Below are positions 34,207 through 43,524 of a stretch of 64,000 nt of DNA, one piece after another. How positions within the stretch are numbered: position 1 is the first letter of the stretch; every line of letters begins with the position of its first letter. The stretch is taken from NCBI GenBank assembly GCA_963850765.1, contig CAWKMN010000003.1, positions 62,001 through 126,000 of the forward strand. Direction: 5' to 3'. The DNA is from CAWKMN01 sp963850765. Lineage in GTDB: Bacteria; Chloroflexota; Anaerolineae; Aggregatilineales; Aggregatilineaceae. The notes beneath the pieces were generated by a model. The model did no database searches and was not told the origin of the DNA. It saw nothing but the letters and a program-made list of their open reading frames with translations. The position numbers and the translations under genes are program-made.

Positions 34207-35390
34207 ATCACATGAATGGCCTGGCGCACTTCGTCTTCTGTATTATAGCAGTGTGTCGAGATCCGCACGTGCGGCCGCTTATCGACATCCCAGTGCTTGG
34301 TAATCCGCACGCCGGCCGCGTTCAGGCGAGCGACCATGGCAGTCGCCTCGGCTTCGGCCGCTTCGATGTCGTCGGGATCGCCCACGCGGAAGGTAACAAT
34401 GGGCCCCAGATCGTCCTCCGGCGTAATGATGGTGAAACCGCGCGCTGATAGATCCTCGATGGCAATCTGCGAGAGGTGGCGCGTCCACGCGTCGATCGCG
34501 GCCAGCCCCAGGCCCTGCAGATAGCGGATGCTCTCGACCAGAGCGGCCATGCCGATCACATTGGGCGTGCCCATCATCAGTCGCTGCGCACCCTGGATCG
34601 GCGTCAGATCATATTTCGCCCAGTGCTCCCAGTTTTCGACCGCTGCCGGCCCGATAATGCCCGGTTTCAGTTGCCGGCAGATTCCGTCGCGCACGTACAG
34701 AAATCCCTGGCCGGGCGCGCTCATCAGCGATTTTTGCCCACCAGCCGCCAGAACGTCAATCTGCATGGCCTGGACATCGATCGGGATGTGGCCTGCGGCC
34801 TGGATCGCATCGACGGCGAACAGAATATCGCGCTGGCGGCAGAACGCGCCGAGTGCCATCAGGTCGGCGCGATGCCCGGTGAGATACTGCAGGGCGCTGG
34901 CCGCGATCAGCCGCGTCCGATTATCGACCAGCGGCTCAAAAGCTTCGACCGTCGCGCCGGGGTAGGGGGGCGGTACGATGCGGCACTCCACGCCGAACCG
35001 TTCCAGCGCCATCCACGGATAAGCATTGGATGGGAACTCCACGCCGGCGAACACAATGTTATCACCGGGCCGCCAATCTACGGCCTGAGCCACGGCGTTC
35101 AGCCCCGCCGACGTGCTGCTGATGCCGGTGATCTCGTCCAGCCGGGCCGCGTTGATCAGCCCGGCGACGGCTTTGGCAAAACGCACCATGAGGTTACTCA
35201 CCGGATCGTCCTCGTTGGCGGCGTAAAAGGCCAGCGGATTGCTGCCCAACCGTTCGATGGCGACCCGCATGATGCGCTGAACCGGCTCCGGCACCGGGGA
35301 AATGCTGGCATGATTCAGATAAATGCTCGTTTGATGAATCGGGAAATCCTGGCGTACGTGTTCCAGATCATATGCGGGTAATTGATTCAC
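34197..35390 (-). CDS. Class V aminotransferase (cysteine desulfurase-like)
   Basis: 397 residues, PLP-dependent fold type I. IYLNHASISPVPEPVQ is the N-terminal substrate region. TSAGLNAVAQAVDWRPGDNI is the PLP phosphate loop and FAVDAIQAAGHIPIDV carries the PLP-binding Asp. AAGGQKSLMSAPGQGFLYV has the Lys that should hold PLP. VRISTHCYNTEDEV is the C-terminal motif, with Arg for the substrate carboxylate. The flexible-loop Cys of true desulfurases is not evident, so the reaction could be a desulfurase, selenocysteine lyase or isopenicillin-epimerase-like one. Monocistronic. Confidence 0.87.
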   Translation of the reverse strand: MNQLPAYDLEHVRQDFPIHQTSIYLNHASISPVPEPVQRIMRVAIERLGSNPLAFYAANEDDPVSNLMVRFAKAVAGLINAARLDEITGISSTSAGLNAVAQAVDWRPGDNIVFAGVEFPSNAYPWMALERFGVECRIVPPPYPGATVEAFEPLVDNRTRLIAASALQYLTGHRADLMALGAFCRQRDILFAVDAIQAAGHIPIDVQAMQIDVLAAGGQKSLMSAPGQGFLYVRDGICRQLKPGIIGPAAVENWEHWAKYDLTPIQGAQRLMMGTPNVIGMAALVESIRYLQGLGLAAIDAWTRHLSQIAIEDLSARGFTIITPEDDLGPIVTFRVGDPDDIEAAEAEATAMVARLNAAGVRITKHWDVDKRPHVRISTHCYNTEDEVRQAIHVISD

Positions 35391-35520
35391 AGTGCGGCCC
35401 TTTCGTTTTAGCAGTTCTGCGGCGATTATAGCGGATTCCCCCTGCTTGGGCGGGGGTACTTTTCGCTCCCAATCGCTGCTCCGATCGATGATTCTAATAA
35501 TTCTCTAATGTTCGCGGTGG

Positions 35521-35549
35521 TTGCAACCCGTTGTTGCCAATGGTACAAT
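35521..35549 (+). promoter_or_regulatory. Promoter of the MBL-fold gene
   Basis: TTGCAA (35521-35526), 17 bp, TACAAT (35544-35549), with TGG before the -10. It lies 58 bp before ATG 35607, which has GGAG upstream. Confidence 0.7.
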
Positions 35550-35606
35550 AGAATCTGGTTCGCGTTTACAACTTTTTTACACTCTTCATAGGCGCTCGGA
35601 GTTGAA

Positions 35607-36227
35607 ATGATCGACCAAATCCAATGGCTGGGACATGCTGGCTTTCGGATTCAAGGTCCACCCCTAATCTACATTAACCCCTGGCGAGTCGCCCGGAGTG
35701 CCGTCCCCGCCGATGTCATTCTGGTGACAAATGACTTGTTCGATCATTGTTCCCCTGCGGATGTCGAAAAACTCTGTAATGATAACACGCTCGTGGTGGC
35801 CAGCCCCGAAGCGGCGTCGCTGCTGGGTGATTATGTGACTGTGCTGCGTCCGTGGCAGTGCATTAACCACGGCGGCGCGCGCATCACAGCTGTGACGGCC
35901 TATACGTTTGGCGATTATTGTCCCGTTTCCAAAGGCGGCCTCGGCTTTATTATTTCGCTCGGCTACTATGACCTTTATTATGCAGGCGTGACCGACCTTG
36001 TGCCGGAACTTGCGTGCGTGCAGGCCGACATCGCGATTCTGCCGGTGGCGGCCGGGCCGGGGACGCTGAATGCCGACGATGCCGCTGTCCTGGTGGAGAA
36101 TCTCCAGGCGAAGTGGGTGATCCCGAGCCATTGGGGGACATTCGGCGGCACGTATCTCGATGTGCAGGTTCTTGAGCGGGCGTTGGCCGGTCGAGCAGAA
36201 GTTGTCAGTTTTGAAAAAGCGCGCTAA
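35607..36227 (+). CDS. MBL-fold (UlaG-like) protein with missing metal-binding His
   Basis: 206 residues. The fold start is IQWLGHAGFRIQ. The metal loop reads VILVTNDLFDHCSPADV: where active enzymes have HxHxDH, this protein has Asn42 and Leu44 but keeps Asp46 and His47. Later motifs are HGGARITAVTAYTFGDYCPV, GFIISLGYYDLYYAGVTDLV and WVIPSHWGTFGGTYLD, with a final His. Two ligands of the first metal site are therefore absent. It may be a pseudo-enzyme or use one metal. It is transcribed alone from a good promoter. Confidence 0.8.
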   Translation: MIDQIQWLGHAGFRIQGPPLIYINPWRVARSAVPADVILVTNDLFDHCSPADVEKLCNDNTLVVASPEAASLLGDYVTVLRPWQCINHGGARITAVTAYTFGDYCPVSKGGLGFIISLGYYDLYYAGVTDLVPELACVQADIAILPVAAGPGTLNADDAAVLVENLQAKWVIPSHWGTFGGTYLDVQVLERALAGRAEVVSFEKAR

Positions 36228-36446
36228 AGTAGTCTTCAACTGATTTTTGAGCAGCACGCTTTCCGATAGGTAAAGCGTACCATTCCACAAAAATTATTAG
36301 TTCAATAAAATGCTTAAGCACCGCAGGATGACCTAAAGATTTAGTAGACGAATAGACTTAACCAATAGACCTGGGGTTTTGACCACCTCACAACACGATC
36401 AACTATACTTTTCGAATTAGATTTTGTCTTTTACTACAATTAATGA
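36228..36446. other. AT-rich gap after the MBL-fold gene
   Basis: About 220 bp of AT-rich DNA without a plausible open frame. A small imperfect hairpin (ACGCTTT/AAAGCGT, near 36257-36280) lies just after the MBL stop. Otherwise nothing recognised. Confidence 0.4.
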
Positions 36447-36484
36447 GCGGCCCCGTAGCGAGTATGGGGCCGCTTCTGTTTTCG
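36447..36484 (+). terminator. Rho-independent terminator
   Basis: GCGGCCCC (36447-36454) pairs with GGGGCCGC (36465-36472), 10-nt loop, then TTCTGTTTT. Orientation fits transcripts from the plus strand, stopping read-through into the convergent lipoprotein gene. Confidence 0.75.
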
Positions 36485-36495
36485 TGCGGGCAGGC

Positions 36496-38298
36496 TTAAT
36501 TGGCCGGCAGCAGGGTGCGGAGCGGCTGGCCGTTATCATCCAGAACCGACTCCACTGCCCAGCCGGATACCCCGTCGCGAGTCTGGACGCGCCACCAGCG
36601 CATCCCATCGGCATCGCGCGGCCCGCCCGTGACCGTGACGCTGGACCCGTTCGCCAGCGCGACCAGCACATTGCCGTTGGGTACATCGCGGACGTTGAGC
36701 GTATCGCCTTCGGTGGTGTGGACGCGCGCCGGATCACCTGAGCGGAACACCGGCCCCCAGACAGGCGATCCGACCAGCCCGGTGAGGACCGTCAGATCAT
36801 AAACGGTTCCCACGGTATCATGCAGGTAGGCAATACCAAGCGGTGATTCGGGAGGCTCGTACACGACGAGAATGGTCTCCTGGCCGAGATTATCCCACAG
36901 AAAATCCAGCCGCCCGCTTGTGGATAGTGTCGGGGCGACCGGCTGGGGTGCGGACTGGGCCGACGGCGCGAGATAAAGCTGCCGGTCCGTATCACCGCCG
37001 ACAAAGGTCAGCGCGCCGCTGGCAAACTGCACTGCACCCGTGGGGTTGAAACCGGCATCGGCATCGACCAGCGTTTGCACGCCGAGCGTATCCGGTTCGA
37101 TGCTCAGAATCCGTTCCGCACCGCCGGCGATGATGGCGCTTCCGTTCACGTTCCAGCGCGCCTCACGGTAGACGCCGGGAGCCAGGTCGCCCCCATCCCA
37201 CAGCGGCGATACCGCCGTGCTGCTGATATTCACCCGGCTGTAGGCCGCCTCACCCGATTCCAACGTGGTCTTGACCAGCACCTCGCTGCCGTCGGGCCGC
37301 CAGTCCAGCGGGCCGCCGTACAGACGCGGCGTCTCGCCATACGTATTCATCGCCAGCGGGATTGTCGTGCCCTGGCTGATGCTGCGGATCCACAGGCCAT
37401 CGACCGCGTGCAGTCCGGTGAGCGTGCCGGCCGCGCCGGGTGTTTCCAGCGTATAGGCCAGCCAGTCGCCGCCCGGCGACCACGCCAGCGCCGTAACCCG
37501 CGGGTAGGTGCCACCCGGCCCGGCCGGTGGCAAAAACGGGATGCCATCTGTCACCATCTCGCCAGCGGTGGTCAGGTAGGCCAGCGACCCGGTTTTCGAG
37601 ACGTCGAATGCCGCAACTCCGGTCGGGCTGAACGTCACCTGCACGGGGAAGGTGTAGCCTACCGGCAAGCGCCAGACCTGCTGCAAGCTGCCCTGGTCCG
37701 AGAGGAAATAGAGCGTGTCAGGCAGCGCATCGACCCCGGCGATGGGGGATGTCCCCTGCGATGTGCTGCCGGTGCCGGGCACCACGTTCCCGCTGCCGTC
37801 GTCCATGGGGAGCACGGTGGGCGGACCCGGCCGCGTGCGCGTCGGGGGGATGGCGGTGGGCAGTGGAGTCTCGGTCGGCGTCAGAGTCGGGCCCGCAGTT
37901 GGCGTCTCGGTGGGGATGGGGGTCGCAGTGGGCGGGGGAGCCGGTGTGCCGGTCGCGGCAGCCGTTTCGGTCAGGACCGGAGTCGCGGCGGTCGCCATCG
38001 CGTCGAGCGTCCCCACGACGATCGCCTCTACGGTAGCTTCCGGGTTCTGAGTCTGGCTCGCGGCGAGGGTGGGTGTATCGCCGGGACGAACGGTTGGCGT
38101 CACGGGCAGGGGCGTCTGGCTCGGCAGGATCACAAGCTGGGCCACGGGAGTCACGGCGGTGGGCACGGCGGGCGGGTTCAGGGCGATGCCGAGGGTGGCC
38201 GTCACGACGCGCGGCGTGTTCGATTCGTCTTTCTGCTCATAATTCAGGGTGCAGCCGCTCAGCAGGATAAACACGATCAGCAGTAACACACGGCGCAT
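36496..38298 (-). CDS. Lipoprotein with beta-propeller-like core and C-terminal SH3b domain
   Basis: 600 residues. The signal peptide ends in a lipobox, VFILLSGC, so the protein is anchored on the outer face of the membrane. A Thr/Pro-rich linker (about 60-170, TPTETPLPTAIPPTRTRPGP) follows. The middle (about 185-520) has repeating strands with WSPGGDWLAYTL, DWRPDGSEVLV and ARWNVNGSAIIAGG, like TolB/WD-type propellers. The end (about 525-595) is an SH3b domain: GDTLNVRDVPNGNVLVALAN and WWRVQTRDGVSGWAVESVL. SH3b often binds cell wall. Function is unknown. Confidence 0.8.
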   Translation of the reverse strand: MRRVLLLIVFILLSGCTLNYEQKDESNTPRVVTATLGIALNPPAVPTAVTPVAQLVILPSQTPLPVTPTVRPGDTPTLAASQTQNPEATVEAIVVGTLDAMATAATPVLTETAAATGTPAPPPTATPIPTETPTAGPTLTPTETPLPTAIPPTRTRPGPPTVLPMDDGSGNVVPGTGSTSQGTSPIAGVDALPDTLYFLSDQGSLQQVWRLPVGYTFPVQVTFSPTGVAAFDVSKTGSLAYLTTAGEMVTDGIPFLPPAGPGGTYPRVTALAWSPGGDWLAYTLETPGAAGTLTGLHAVDGLWIRSISQGTTIPLAMNTYGETPRLYGGPLDWRPDGSEVLVKTTLESGEAAYSRVNISSTAVSPLWDGGDLAPGVYREARWNVNGSAIIAGGAERILSIEPDTLGVQTLVDADAGFNPTGAVQFASGALTFVGGDTDRQLYLAPSAQSAPQPVAPTLSTSGRLDFLWDNLGQETILVVYEPPESPLGIAYLHDTVGTVYDLTVLTGLVGSPVWGPVFRSGDPARVHTTEGDTLNVRDVPNGNVLVALANGSSVTVTGGPRDADGMRWWRVQTRDGVSGWAVESVLDDNGQPLRTLLPAN

Positions 38299-38363
38299 GG
38301 TTCAACTCCCGTTGCCAAAAACCAATCGCCGCGCAGTATACCACATGGCCCGCGCCGCGGGTG

Positions 38364-38777
38364 TTATTCGTACCACGTCGGGACGATCTCGCGCACGATG
38401 GGCAGCGCAGCCAGCGCGCAGACGGTCTGCCAGCCCTCGTCAGTCAGCGCGTTGTGGTCGGCGGTGCAAAGGCCAGCCGTATCCAGGAAGCAGAGGACTT
38501 CGGTATCGAGGTTGCAGCCGGCGCGTCCGCCCGCCCGCGCGCACGTGACACCGGGCGCGACAGATCGCACCGATGCGAGGGCAGCGGGATCATCGGCCGG
38601 GATGCAAAACTCGACGCTGCCATCGTTCAGACAACCTGCCGCTTGAGTGAACGCGATCTTGCTCGTGGGACACTCCGGGGTAGGGGCGGGCGCGCCTACA
38701 CCGCCGGACGGCACAGACCAGAAGATACAGCCGGCGAAACTCATCACCAGCGGCAGCAGGCGCAGCAGCCGGATCAT
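38364..38777 (-). CDS. Small Cys-rich lipoprotein
   Basis: 137 residues. Signal peptide MIRLLRLLPLVMSFAGC ends in a lipobox. The mature part has a short Pro/Gly linker and about ten Cys (TPECPTSK, AAGCLNDGSVEFCIP, VTCARAGGRAGCNLD, VLCFLD, GLCTADHN, TVCALAA), likely disulfide-bonded outside the cell. I do not recognise the family. The downstream end of the DUF4177-like gene is 3 nt before its start, so they form one transcript. Confidence 0.65.
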   Translation of the reverse strand: MIRLLRLLPLVMSFAGCIFWSVPSGGVGAPAPTPECPTSKIAFTQAAGCLNDGSVEFCIPADDPAALASVRSVAPGVTCARAGGRAGCNLDTEVLCFLDTAGLCTADHNALTDEGWQTVCALAALPIVREIVPTWYE

Positions 38778-38780
38778 CGT

Positions 38781-39077
38781 TTATGACGAGGATGTCTCGG
38801 CCGGGCGCTTGAAGACGCAGAAGTAGGTATTGGTCCAGGGGCGGACCGACGTCTGCTCGGTGCTGCCTACACATACATCCATGTTGTCGCCGGTGATGAC
38901 CGGCTCCATGTGGACAAGCTCCCAGCCGTCTTTGCCCAGGGCGTCCAATTCGGGGATCAGGGCGCGCGGATCGTACTTGGGCGCGCGCGCGATGTCGGGG
39001 AACATCTCGATCAACTCGCGCTTCTGGGCGTTGACCTCGGCGCGAAGAAAGGCGGTGAAGTATTCCCACTGCAGCAT
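38781..39077 (-). CDS. DUF4177-like small protein
   Basis: 98 residues. MLQWEYFTAFL at the start, DALGKDGWELVHMEPVI in the middle and TNTYFCVFKRP near the end fit DUF4177, whose hallmark is LNxLGxxGWElV. There is an internal insertion (AQKRELIEMFPDIARAPKYD). Function of the family is unknown. The start has GAGGAG, and that SD-to-ATG segment is repeated at 39201. It precedes the lipoprotein gene. Confidence 0.75.
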   Translation of the reverse strand: MLQWEYFTAFLRAEVNAQKRELIEMFPDIARAPKYDPRALIPELDALGKDGWELVHMEPVITGDNMDVCVGSTEQTSVRPWTNTYFCVFKRPAETSSS

Positions 39078-39217
39078 GACTGGCTCCTCGGAAAATGAAA
39101 AAGCGGTTCACCACAGAGGACACAGAGCACACAGAGAAAATCAAGGGAAAAAGCAAGAGAAAGAGGGAATCTGCATCCCTTTGCTATGCCGTGCTCAGGA
39201 CATGGCTGGCTCCTCTG
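39075..39217. repeat. CACAGAGG-type element flanked by a 17-bp direct repeat
   Basis: CATGACTGGCTCCTCGG (39075-39091) and CATGGCTGGCTCCTCTG (39201-39217) match at 15 of 17 positions. Between them at 39108-39160 is TTCACCACAGAGGACACAGA, a near copy of the element at 24211. On the minus strand the 17-mer contains the Shine-Dalgarno and start codon of the DUF4177-like gene. Confidence 0.55.
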
Positions 39218-39275
39218 TAGGAGATTCAGGTTCTCGTAACCATCCTGATTTTAAATATATCAGGAAGCGCGGCGC

Positions 39276-39306
39276 AAAAAAAGCCATCTTCGAGATGGAA
39301 GATGGC
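39276..39306 (-). terminator. Rho-independent terminator of the tig-clpP-clpX operon
   Basis: On the minus strand GCCATCTT pairs with AAGATGGC (39299-39306 with 39283-39290), 8-nt loop, followed by seven T (39276-39282). It lies 25 bp after the clpX stop. Confidence 0.9.
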
Positions 39307-39331
39307 TGAGTGAGTTCAGGTCTGTCCAGCG

Positions 39332-40618
<1,287 letters not shown>

Positions 40619-40714
40619 GATTCCCTTGCTTCTTATCTCGGCACGGATGTACGGGAACAGCAGACAGAGTTCAGTCCGTTAGGTGCCCACTGTCTGCTGT
40701 GGTATCCGGCAGCG

Positions 40715-41341
40715 TTATTTGCCGTCTTTGCTCTTGTCGACCTTTTCGGCCGGATTCAGGACGCTGTCGATCAGGCCATAATCCGCGGCCTGCTGCGCCG
40801 TCATATACATATCGCGGTCGGTGTCCTCTTCGATACGGCTGAGCGGCTGACTGGTCCGATCGGCGAGGATCTTGTTCAGCAGGTCGCGCTGGCGAAGGAT
40901 CTCGCGCGCCTGGATTTCGATGTCGGTGGCCTGGCCGCCGCCGCCCGATGACCACGGCTGGTGCATGTGGATCGTGGCGCTGGGCAGGGCAAAACGCCGC
41001 CCCTTGGCCCCGGCGGTCAGCAGCACGGTGCCGAAGCTGGCCGTCAGACCCACCGCCACCGTCATGACCGGCGCGGAGATCTGGCGGATGGTATCGTAGA
41101 TCGCGAGGCCCGCGTAAATCATGCCGCCGGGCGAGTTGATGTACATCTGGATTTCGCGTTCGGGATCTTCGCGGCTCAGGTACAGCAATTGCGCGACGAT
41201 CAGATTGGCAACCTGGTCGTTGATAGGCGTGCCCAAAAAGATGATGCGCTCCTTGAGCAGCAGGGAATAAATATCATACGCACGTTCGCCACGTCCGCTG
41301 GTTTCGATGACCATGGGGATCAGGCCGTTATACAGGTCCAT
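40715..41341 (-). CDS. clpP: ClpP, proteolytic subunit of Clp proteases
   Basis: 208 residues. Catalytic Ser in GLTASFGTVLLTAGAKG, His in TIHMHQPWSSGGGQATD and Asp in DTDRDMYMTAQQAADYGLID. N-terminal ETSGRGERAYDIYSLLLKER matches the axial loop region. The short tail is Lys-rich. It makes the 14-subunit protease chamber for ClpX, encoded 96 bp downstream. Start and length are normal. Confidence 0.97.
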   Translation of the reverse strand: MDLYNGLIPMVIETSGRGERAYDIYSLLLKERIIFLGTPINDQVANLIVAQLLYLSREDPEREIQMYINSPGGMIYAGLAIYDTIRQISAPVMTVAVGLTASFGTVLLTAGAKGRRFALPSATIHMHQPWSSGGGGQATDIEIQAREILRQRDLLNKILADRTSQPLSRIEEDTDRDMYMTAQQAADYGLIDSVLNPAEKVDKSKDGK

Positions 41342-41395
41342 AGACGATTCGGCTCCTTGTGTATTCTCGTGGCAAAGCGCGCTGCTTTGCCGGAT

Positions 41396-43093
41396 CTACT
41401 CAGTTACTTCACCGGATGGTGCTGCCGGTTCTTCCGCGGCTTCGACTGATTCTGCCGGTGTTTCTAAGGCGGCTTCCGCAGGCACCGCGGCTTCGGCGGG
41501 CGCAGACGCTTCGGCGCTGGCGTCGGCCTCATGACGGGGTTCGGTTTCCGCAGTCTCGGCTTCCGGAGTCTCGGCGGCGGGCTCTTCTTCTTCGTCGGCC
41601 GATCCGACCGGCGGATTTTCGCCCTTGGCGATGGCGGCGAGCTGCTTCATGGCGCGGTCGGTCAGCAGATCCGTATGGATATTCATGCGGCTCTGCGGTG
41701 ATGAGAAGAACTGGCGGAACTGTTCGCCCTGTTCCCCGCCGCCAAACGCCTGCGTCATCTGGTCGATCTCGTGATCAACATCCGAGGTGCTGACGGTCAG
41801 CTTCTCCTGCCGGACCAGTTCGCTCAGGACCAGCGCCCGTTCGGCGCGCGCCGTCGCAGCGACCCGGTACTGCTCGCGCACCTGCGCTTCAGTCTGTCCG
41901 GTGATGCGCATCCAATCCTGCAAGGCGAGACCCTGCCGCTTGATGTTCTGTTCCAGCGTTTCGACAAAATCGGTAATGTAATCCTGGATCAGCTCTTCGG
42001 GATAACTGACGGTCGCACCCTCAACGACCTTGTCCAGCGCCTCGAGCGCCACGTCCCGATCCGCCATGTTGCGTGCGGTTTCTTCCAGACCCTTGCGCGT
42101 GTTGATGCGCAGGTCCAGCAGGGTTTCGGACTGGTTGTCGCTGATGCGCTTGGCGAGGTCATCGGACCATTCGGGCACGGTGCGCGCGAAGACCTGCTCA
42201 ACGTGGGCTTCGCAGGCCAGCGTCCGGCCGGCAATTTCCTTATCCTTGTAGTCTTCCGGGATCTGAAGCTCGAAGACAAGCTCATCACCCTTCACCGCGT
42301 CCACCAGTTCGGCGGCGAAACCAGGGAAAAGCTCTTCCTTCTCTGGATCTTCATAGAGCACGTATTCGTAGTTGTGCTCGTGGAAGACTACGTCACCGTC
42401 CTCGTCGAAGTCTTCATCATCGTCTTCATCACCGTCGAGATCGTCCTCGTCCTCGTCGTTGCCCTCGTCATCTTCGAGATCATCGTCGTCGTCGCCTTCT
42501 TCGATCTCGTCGTGATCTTCAGACTTGTCGTCTTCGTCATCATCGTCTTCGACGTCCTCTTCGCCCTCCAGAGGAACCAGCGAGGCTTCGACATGCGACA
42601 GACGCACCTGGTCGCCGTAATGCGCAGGGCGCTCGACTTCTTCGACCACCGCTTCACGGTCGCGCATCTGTTCCAGGGCGCGTTCGAGCATCTCATCGGT
42701 GACTTCGACCGGCTCGTGCTCAACACGCACTTCGCGATAATCGGCCAATTCGACGGAAGGCTGCTTAGGAACCACAAATACAAGCTTCTGGCCGCCTTCC
42801 TGGACTTCCTCCAGGCTGCCGGGGGCATACGGCTCGATCTGCGAGCCTTCGAGGGCTTCCCGGTAGAGATCGTTGCCGATCTTCTCAAGGGCTTCACCCA
42901 GCACGTAATCGAAACCAAACATGGTCACGATGACGTTGAAGGGAGCTTTGCCGGGACGAAAGCCCGGGATGCGCGCTTTCTTGCCGATCTGCTGCGCGGC
43001 CTGGCGCATGGCGCGGTTGATCTGCTCGGGATCGACCGTAACCGTAAGGCGGGCAGTATGGTTTTCCAGATGTTCGGTTTGGACGTTTAACAT
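41396..43093 (-). CDS. tig: Trigger factor with long acidic insertion and acidic tail
   Basis: 565 residues, well above the usual 430-450. Ribosome-binding signature near the N-terminus: IPGFRPGKAPFNVI (family GFRxGKxP). The FKBP-like domain is interrupted at residues 177-234 (bases 42392-42565) by an almost pure Asp/Glu run. The C-terminal chaperone domain is present (YPEELIQDYITDFVETLEQN, RQGLALQDWMRITGQTEA). A Glu/Ala-rich tail of about 80 residues follows. ATG 43093 has AAGGA upstream; an in-frame GTG at 43105 is possible. It leads the clp operon. Confidence 0.92.
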   Translation of the reverse strand: MLNVQTEHLENHTARLTVTVDPEQINRAMRQAAQQIGKKARIPGFRPGKAPFNVIVTMFGFDYVLGEALEKIGNDLYREALEGSQIEPYAPGSLEEVQEGGQKLVFVVPKQPSVELADYREVRVEHEPVEVTDEMLERALEQMRDREAVVEEVERPAHYGDQVRLSHVEASLVPLEGEEDVEDDDDEDDKSEDHDEIEEGDDDDDLEDDEGNDEDEDDLDGDEDDDEDFDEDGDVVFHEHNYEYVLYEDPEKEELFPGFAAELVDAVKGDELVFELQIPEDYKDKEIAGRTLACEAHVEQVFARTVPEWSDDLAKRISDNQSETLLDLRINTRKGLEETARNMADRDVALEALDKVVEGATVSYPEELIQDYITDFVETLEQNIKRQGLALQDWMRITGQTEAQVREQYRVAATARAERALVLSELVRQEKLTVSTSDVDHEIDQMTQAFGGGEQGEQFRQFFSSPQSRMNIHTDLLTDRAMKQLAAIAKGENPPVGSADEEEEPAAETPEAETAETEPRHEADASAEASAPAEAAVPAEAALETPAESVEAAEEPAAPSGEVTE

Positions 43094-43219
43094 GCTTTCC
43101 TTCACAATCTCGCAGCGTGGCGATTATAACAGTTCAAATATGCAGATACCATAGGGCGGACGACTTCTTACGAAGGTCTTACATACAAACGGGGCGCTGG
43201 CTTAATGCGCCCCGTGCGA

Positions 43220-43301
43220 TGGGGAAGAAGGGACTCGAACCCATACGGATTTCTCCACATGATCCTAAGTCATGCGCGTCTGCCAGTTCCGCCACTTCCC
43301 C
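43220..43301 (-). tRNA. tRNA-Leu (anticodon TAG)
   Basis: 82 nt. Acceptor GGGGAAG/CTTCCCC, anticodon loop CTTAGGA giving TAG, a long variable arm typical of class II tRNAs, and T arm GGG-TTCGAGT-CCC. CCA is not encoded. It lies in the gap upstream of tig. Confidence 0.95.
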
Positions 43302-43339
43302 ACTGGCGTAGCTGTCATTATAAAAGGGAATACGGGTTT

Positions 43340-43524
43340 GCGAAAGGGTAAAAGCCATGAGCGGTTCGCGGTTAGCATTTGGCGGTTGGCTTAAGGAACG
43401 AACAGAACGGAGCCGCCACGGCAGGCGCAGAGCACGCCGAGAGATCCGGTGAAAAAGCGAGAGCAAAAATCTGGGGCTCGCTGCCTTGCCAATGGCTAAT
43501 CGCTAACCGCTAATAGCCAATTGC
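43340..43524. repeat. Repeat-rich gap: TTAGC, CAGAG and CTAATCGC elements
   Basis: GCGGTTAGCATTTGGCGGTTGG (about 43367), GGCGCAGAGCACGCCGAGAG (about 43424) and AATGGCTAATCGCTAACCGC (about 43491) stand in a row. They represent both the TTAGC-type and CAGAG-type families seen elsewhere. No gene is supported here. Confidence 0.5.

Noticed and set aside
37075..38286. 403-residue plus-strand frame opposite the SH3b lipoprotein
   Set aside because: Arg/Gly-rich shadow; the lipobox protein on the other strand is clear.
24211..39160. CACAGAGG elements as a CRISPR array or part of one
   Set aside because: Single, widely spaced, diverged copies with no regular spacers and no cas genes in the window.
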